Source of the DNA: an uncultured Ignavibacteriales bacterium
GTDB lineage: Bacteria > Bacteroidota > Ignavibacteria > Ignavibacteriales > Ignavibacteriaceae
NCBI GenBank assembly: GCA_903915485.1
Contig: CAIWTC010000708.1
Span: forward strand, 1-7,633
Direction of reading: 5' to 3'
DNA: 7,633 nt
Shown piece by piece: positions 5,905 through 7,633 of the stretch. Each line of letters starts with the position of its first letter. Positions within the stretch are counted from its first letter, which is position 1. Position numbers and translations under genes: made by a program. Below the pieces are notes generated by a model. That model was given only the letters and a program-made list of their open reading frames with translations, ran no database searches and was not told the DNA's origin.

Positions 5905-7077
5905 ATGCCATTAATTTTCCATCTTGATTTAGATGCATTTTTTGTCTCGGTTGAAAGAATACTTAATCCTCAGCTAAATGGGAAAATAGTAATTGTTGGC
6001 GATAGTCCAACAGGCAGGGGAGTTGTTGCCGCCTGTTCTTATGAGGCCAGAAAGTATGGTGTACACTCAGCAATGCCGATAAGGGAAGCATACAAACGAT
6101 GTCCGCAAGGCGAATTTATTAAAGGTCATCATACTGAATATTCTCGATTCTCAAAATTAGTTGGCTCACTTCTAAAAGATATATTCCCCAAAATACAGCA
6201 AGCCTCTGTTGATGAGTTTTATCTTGATGCACTCGGAATCTCCAAAAATTATGGAGGTGTTTTAGAGTTGGCAACTTTCACACAAATGAAAATCTTGAAA
6301 GAATTAAAACTCCCATCTTCTATCGGGATTGCTTCGAACAAAACAATCGCCAAGATTGCGTCGGATTTCCGGAAACCACTTGGGGTAACTTATGTCTTAG
6401 AAGGGAAGGAGAAATCATTCCTGTCATCCCTGCCGCTTGAGGTTATTCCGGGAGTTGGAAAAGTCATGATTAAGAACTTAAATTCAAAGGGGTTCTATAA
6501 AATCCGAGATATCTCGGAAATATCTGTTGACTATTTGACTGCAAGTTTTGGAAAATCAGGAGTTGATTTGTGGGAGAAAGCAAACGGATATGGAAGTAGT
6601 ATCTTAAATTCAAATCAACAGCAGAAATCAATTTCGAAGGAGACTACTTTTGGCGAGGATATTCTGGATACGGATATTCTTCTTAAAGTACTCCATACTT
6701 TGTGTGGGAAGGTCTGCCATACTTTAAGGGAGCAGGAGTTGATGACCTCTTGCGTTTCTCTAAAATTACGGTATAATGATTTTATTACAAATGTTCGCTC
6801 CAAAACGATTGAACTAACTGACGATGATAGAACCATTTATGAATGCGTGAGGGAGTTATTTAACAAGACCTATACCAGGAGAGTTTCAGTAAGATTAGTC
6901 GGAATTAACCTGTCGAAGTTTTCTCAGTCCGGTGAGCAGATAAATTTATTTGAAGATGAAGCTGAAAAAAGGAAAAATCTTCTTGAGGTTGTGAATAATA
7001 TCAGAGGGAAGTATGGATATTCAATGATTAATCTTGGGGCAAATGAAATATCAATGAAGATAAAAAAAAGGATATAA
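5905..7077 (+). CDS. dinB: DNA polymerase IV (Y-family translesion polymerase)
   Basis: Error-prone lesion-bypass polymerase of 390 residues. The palm/fingers part has Asp8 in HLDLDAFFVSVE and the pair Asp103-Glu104 in SVDEFYLD, the metal-binding residues at the same numbers as in E. coli Pol IV. Phe13 is in the steric-gate position that excludes ribonucleotides. Arg49 and Lys50 in YEARKYGV (46-53) are typical of the fingers. The thumb helix-hairpin-helix (IPGVGKV, 181-187) and the little-finger domain (about 240-335) follow. EQINLFED (344-351) contains a QxxLF-type sliding-clamp motif. About 40 residues follow it (to 390), ending in GANEISMKIKKRI; a longer C-terminus is common outside Proteobacteria. 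The start at 5905 places Asp8 exactly as in E. coli. No Shine-Dalgarno is visible before it. It is a stand-alone gene in a divergent arrangement with ffs, and its stop codon lies inside the terminator stem. Confidence 0.97.
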   Translation: MPLIFHLDLDAFFVSVERILNPQLNGKIVIVGDSPTGRGVVAACSYEARKYGVHSAMPIREAYKRCPQGEFIKGHHTEYSRFSKLVGSLLKDIFPKIQQASVDEFYLDALGISKNYGGVLELATFTQMKILKELKLPSSIGIASNKTIAKIASDFRKPLGVTYVLEGKEKSFLSSLPLEVIPGVGKVMIKNLNSKGFYKIRDISEISVDYLTASFGKSGVDLWEKANGYGSSILNSNQQQKSISKETTFGEDILDTDILLKVLHTLCGKVCHTLREQELMTSCVSLKLRYNDFITNVRSKTIELTDDDRTIYECVRELFNKTYTRRVSVRLVGINLSKFSQSGEQINLFEDEAEKRKNLLEVVNNIRGKYGYSMINLGANEISMKIKKRI

Positions 7078-7100
7078 AGTTTGTACTTTATATCCTTTTT
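7065..7100. terminator. Bidirectional intrinsic terminator between dinB and nuoN
   Basis: A perfect 16-bp stem (7065-7080 with 7085-7100) closes a TTGT loop. Rightward transcripts end in five T; leftward transcripts from nuoN end in eight T (complement of 7062-7069). It lies between the ends of two converging genes and includes the dinB stop codon (7075-7077). The stem is AT-rich apart from three G-C pairs, but its length and T-runs make termination likely in both directions. Confidence 0.85.
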
Positions 7101-7117
7101 ATAAAATTAGAAGAAAG

Positions 7118-7633
7118 TTATTTAACAAGCATAGTTGCTGAGTTTTTAGCAAACTCTAATAATGGAGAGAAATAAATTCCTAAAACTATTATCGGAATAG
7201 CTAAGGCTAAAGTCACGACAATGTTCGAAGTCGATACAGAAACTCGTGATTCAGGATCATTCCCGCCTTTTAAGTACATGTGTTTCAATACTCGAATGTA
7301 ATAGTAAAGTGAAATAACGCTGTTCAACAAGGCAATCAATGATAATGTCACCATGTGTGATTCCAGCAACGCGGTAAACAAATAAAGTTTTCCAATGAAT
7401 CCCGCTGTTGGTGGTAACCCTGTTAATGAAACTAAAAAGATTGAAAGCATCACACCATAGAACGGCATTTTATATCCCAAACCATTATAGTCATCAATAT
7501 GCTCTGAGTTAATTTCATTTTTAATCAGCATAACTACAAAGAACGCTCCGAGATTCATAACTATATAAACCGCTAAGTAAATCAAGATGGCAATGATTCC
7601 TGGAGTATTCATGGTCGTTAATGCTGCCATCAA
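7118..7633 (-). CDS. nuoN: NADH-quinone oxidoreductase subunit N, C-terminal part (5'-partial)
   Basis: Membrane subunit of respiratory complex I, one of three antiporter-like proton-pumping subunits. Only the last 171 residues are in the window; the frame stays open to the right edge, so the leading TTG is an internal leucine codon rather than a start. Family evidence is the segment SLTGLPPTAGFIGKLYLF (69-86) with the lysine in GFIGK (Lys82) expected in the proton half-channel, and LNSVISLYYYIRVLKHMY (103-120). Both are more like NuoN than NuoL or NuoM. Hydrophobic stretches are at about 12-37, 58-74, 76-90, 94-113 and 138-156. The full protein is usually about 480 residues, so roughly two thirds is missing. 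As nuoN is normally the last gene of the nuo operon, a terminator after it fits; the rest of the operon should lie beyond the right edge. Confidence 0.95.
   Translation of the reverse strand: MMAALTTMNTPGIIAILIYLAVYIVMNLGAFFVVMLIKNEINSEHIDDYNGLGYKMPFYGVMLSIFLVSLTGLPPTAGFIGKLYLFTALLESHMVTLSLIALLNSVISLYYYIRVLKHMYLKGGNDPESRVSVSTSNIVVTLALAIPIIVLGIYFSPLLEFAKNSATMLVK

Noticed and set aside
6615..6836. Minus-strand 73-codon open frame inside dinB
   Set aside because: It is antisense to the little-finger domain of DNA polymerase IV and has no start signal or family likeness.

Overview
The window is AT-rich chromosomal DNA that reads like a housekeeping region of a free-living bacterium, most likely from the Bacteroidota/Chlorobiota/Ignavibacteriota part of the FCB group. 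The lineage call is inference. It rests on a Bacteroidota-type promoter (TTTG, 19-nt spacer, TAnnTTTG-like element) exactly in front of the SRP RNA gene, generally weak Shine-Dalgarno sequences, a compact 4.5S-type SRP RNA, and the gene content (bacterial glgC, complex I nuoN). One gene (the L,D-transpeptidase) has a clear Shine-Dalgarno, which fits Ignavibacteria or Chlorobi somewhat better than classical Bacteroidales.

Layout: positions 1-5631 hold five co-oriented plus-strand genes with short gaps (32, -17, 60 and 40 nt). They are the 3' part of glgC (ADP-glucose synthesis), uvrC (nucleotide excision repair, TTG start), a membrane-anchored YkuD-type L,D-transpeptidase whose start lies inside uvrC, a 398-residue lipoprotein of unknown function, and a SixA-like histidine phosphatase. 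Next comes the SRP RNA gene (ffs) on the minus strand, tail to tail with sixA and sharing its terminator bases with the sixA stop region. A 173-nt AT-rich spacer (5732-5904) carries the divergent promoters of ffs and of dinB (DNA polymerase IV), with a 14-bp palindrome at the likely dinB promoter. dinB (5905-7077) and the 3' end of nuoN (minus strand, running off the right edge) converge on one 16-bp hairpin that serves as a bidirectional terminator and contains the dinB stop codon.

The genes do not form one pathway. uvrC and dinB are both DNA-damage functions but are separate transcription units. The transpeptidase and the lipoprotein are envelope proteins apparently carried in the uvrC operon. 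I see no mobile element, CRISPR array, tRNA, or phage or defence gene, and no convincing new multi-gene system. The points most worth a second look are the ffs/sixA tail-to-tail junction without a plus-strand terminator, the palindrome over the dinB promoter, and the unclassified lipoprotein.
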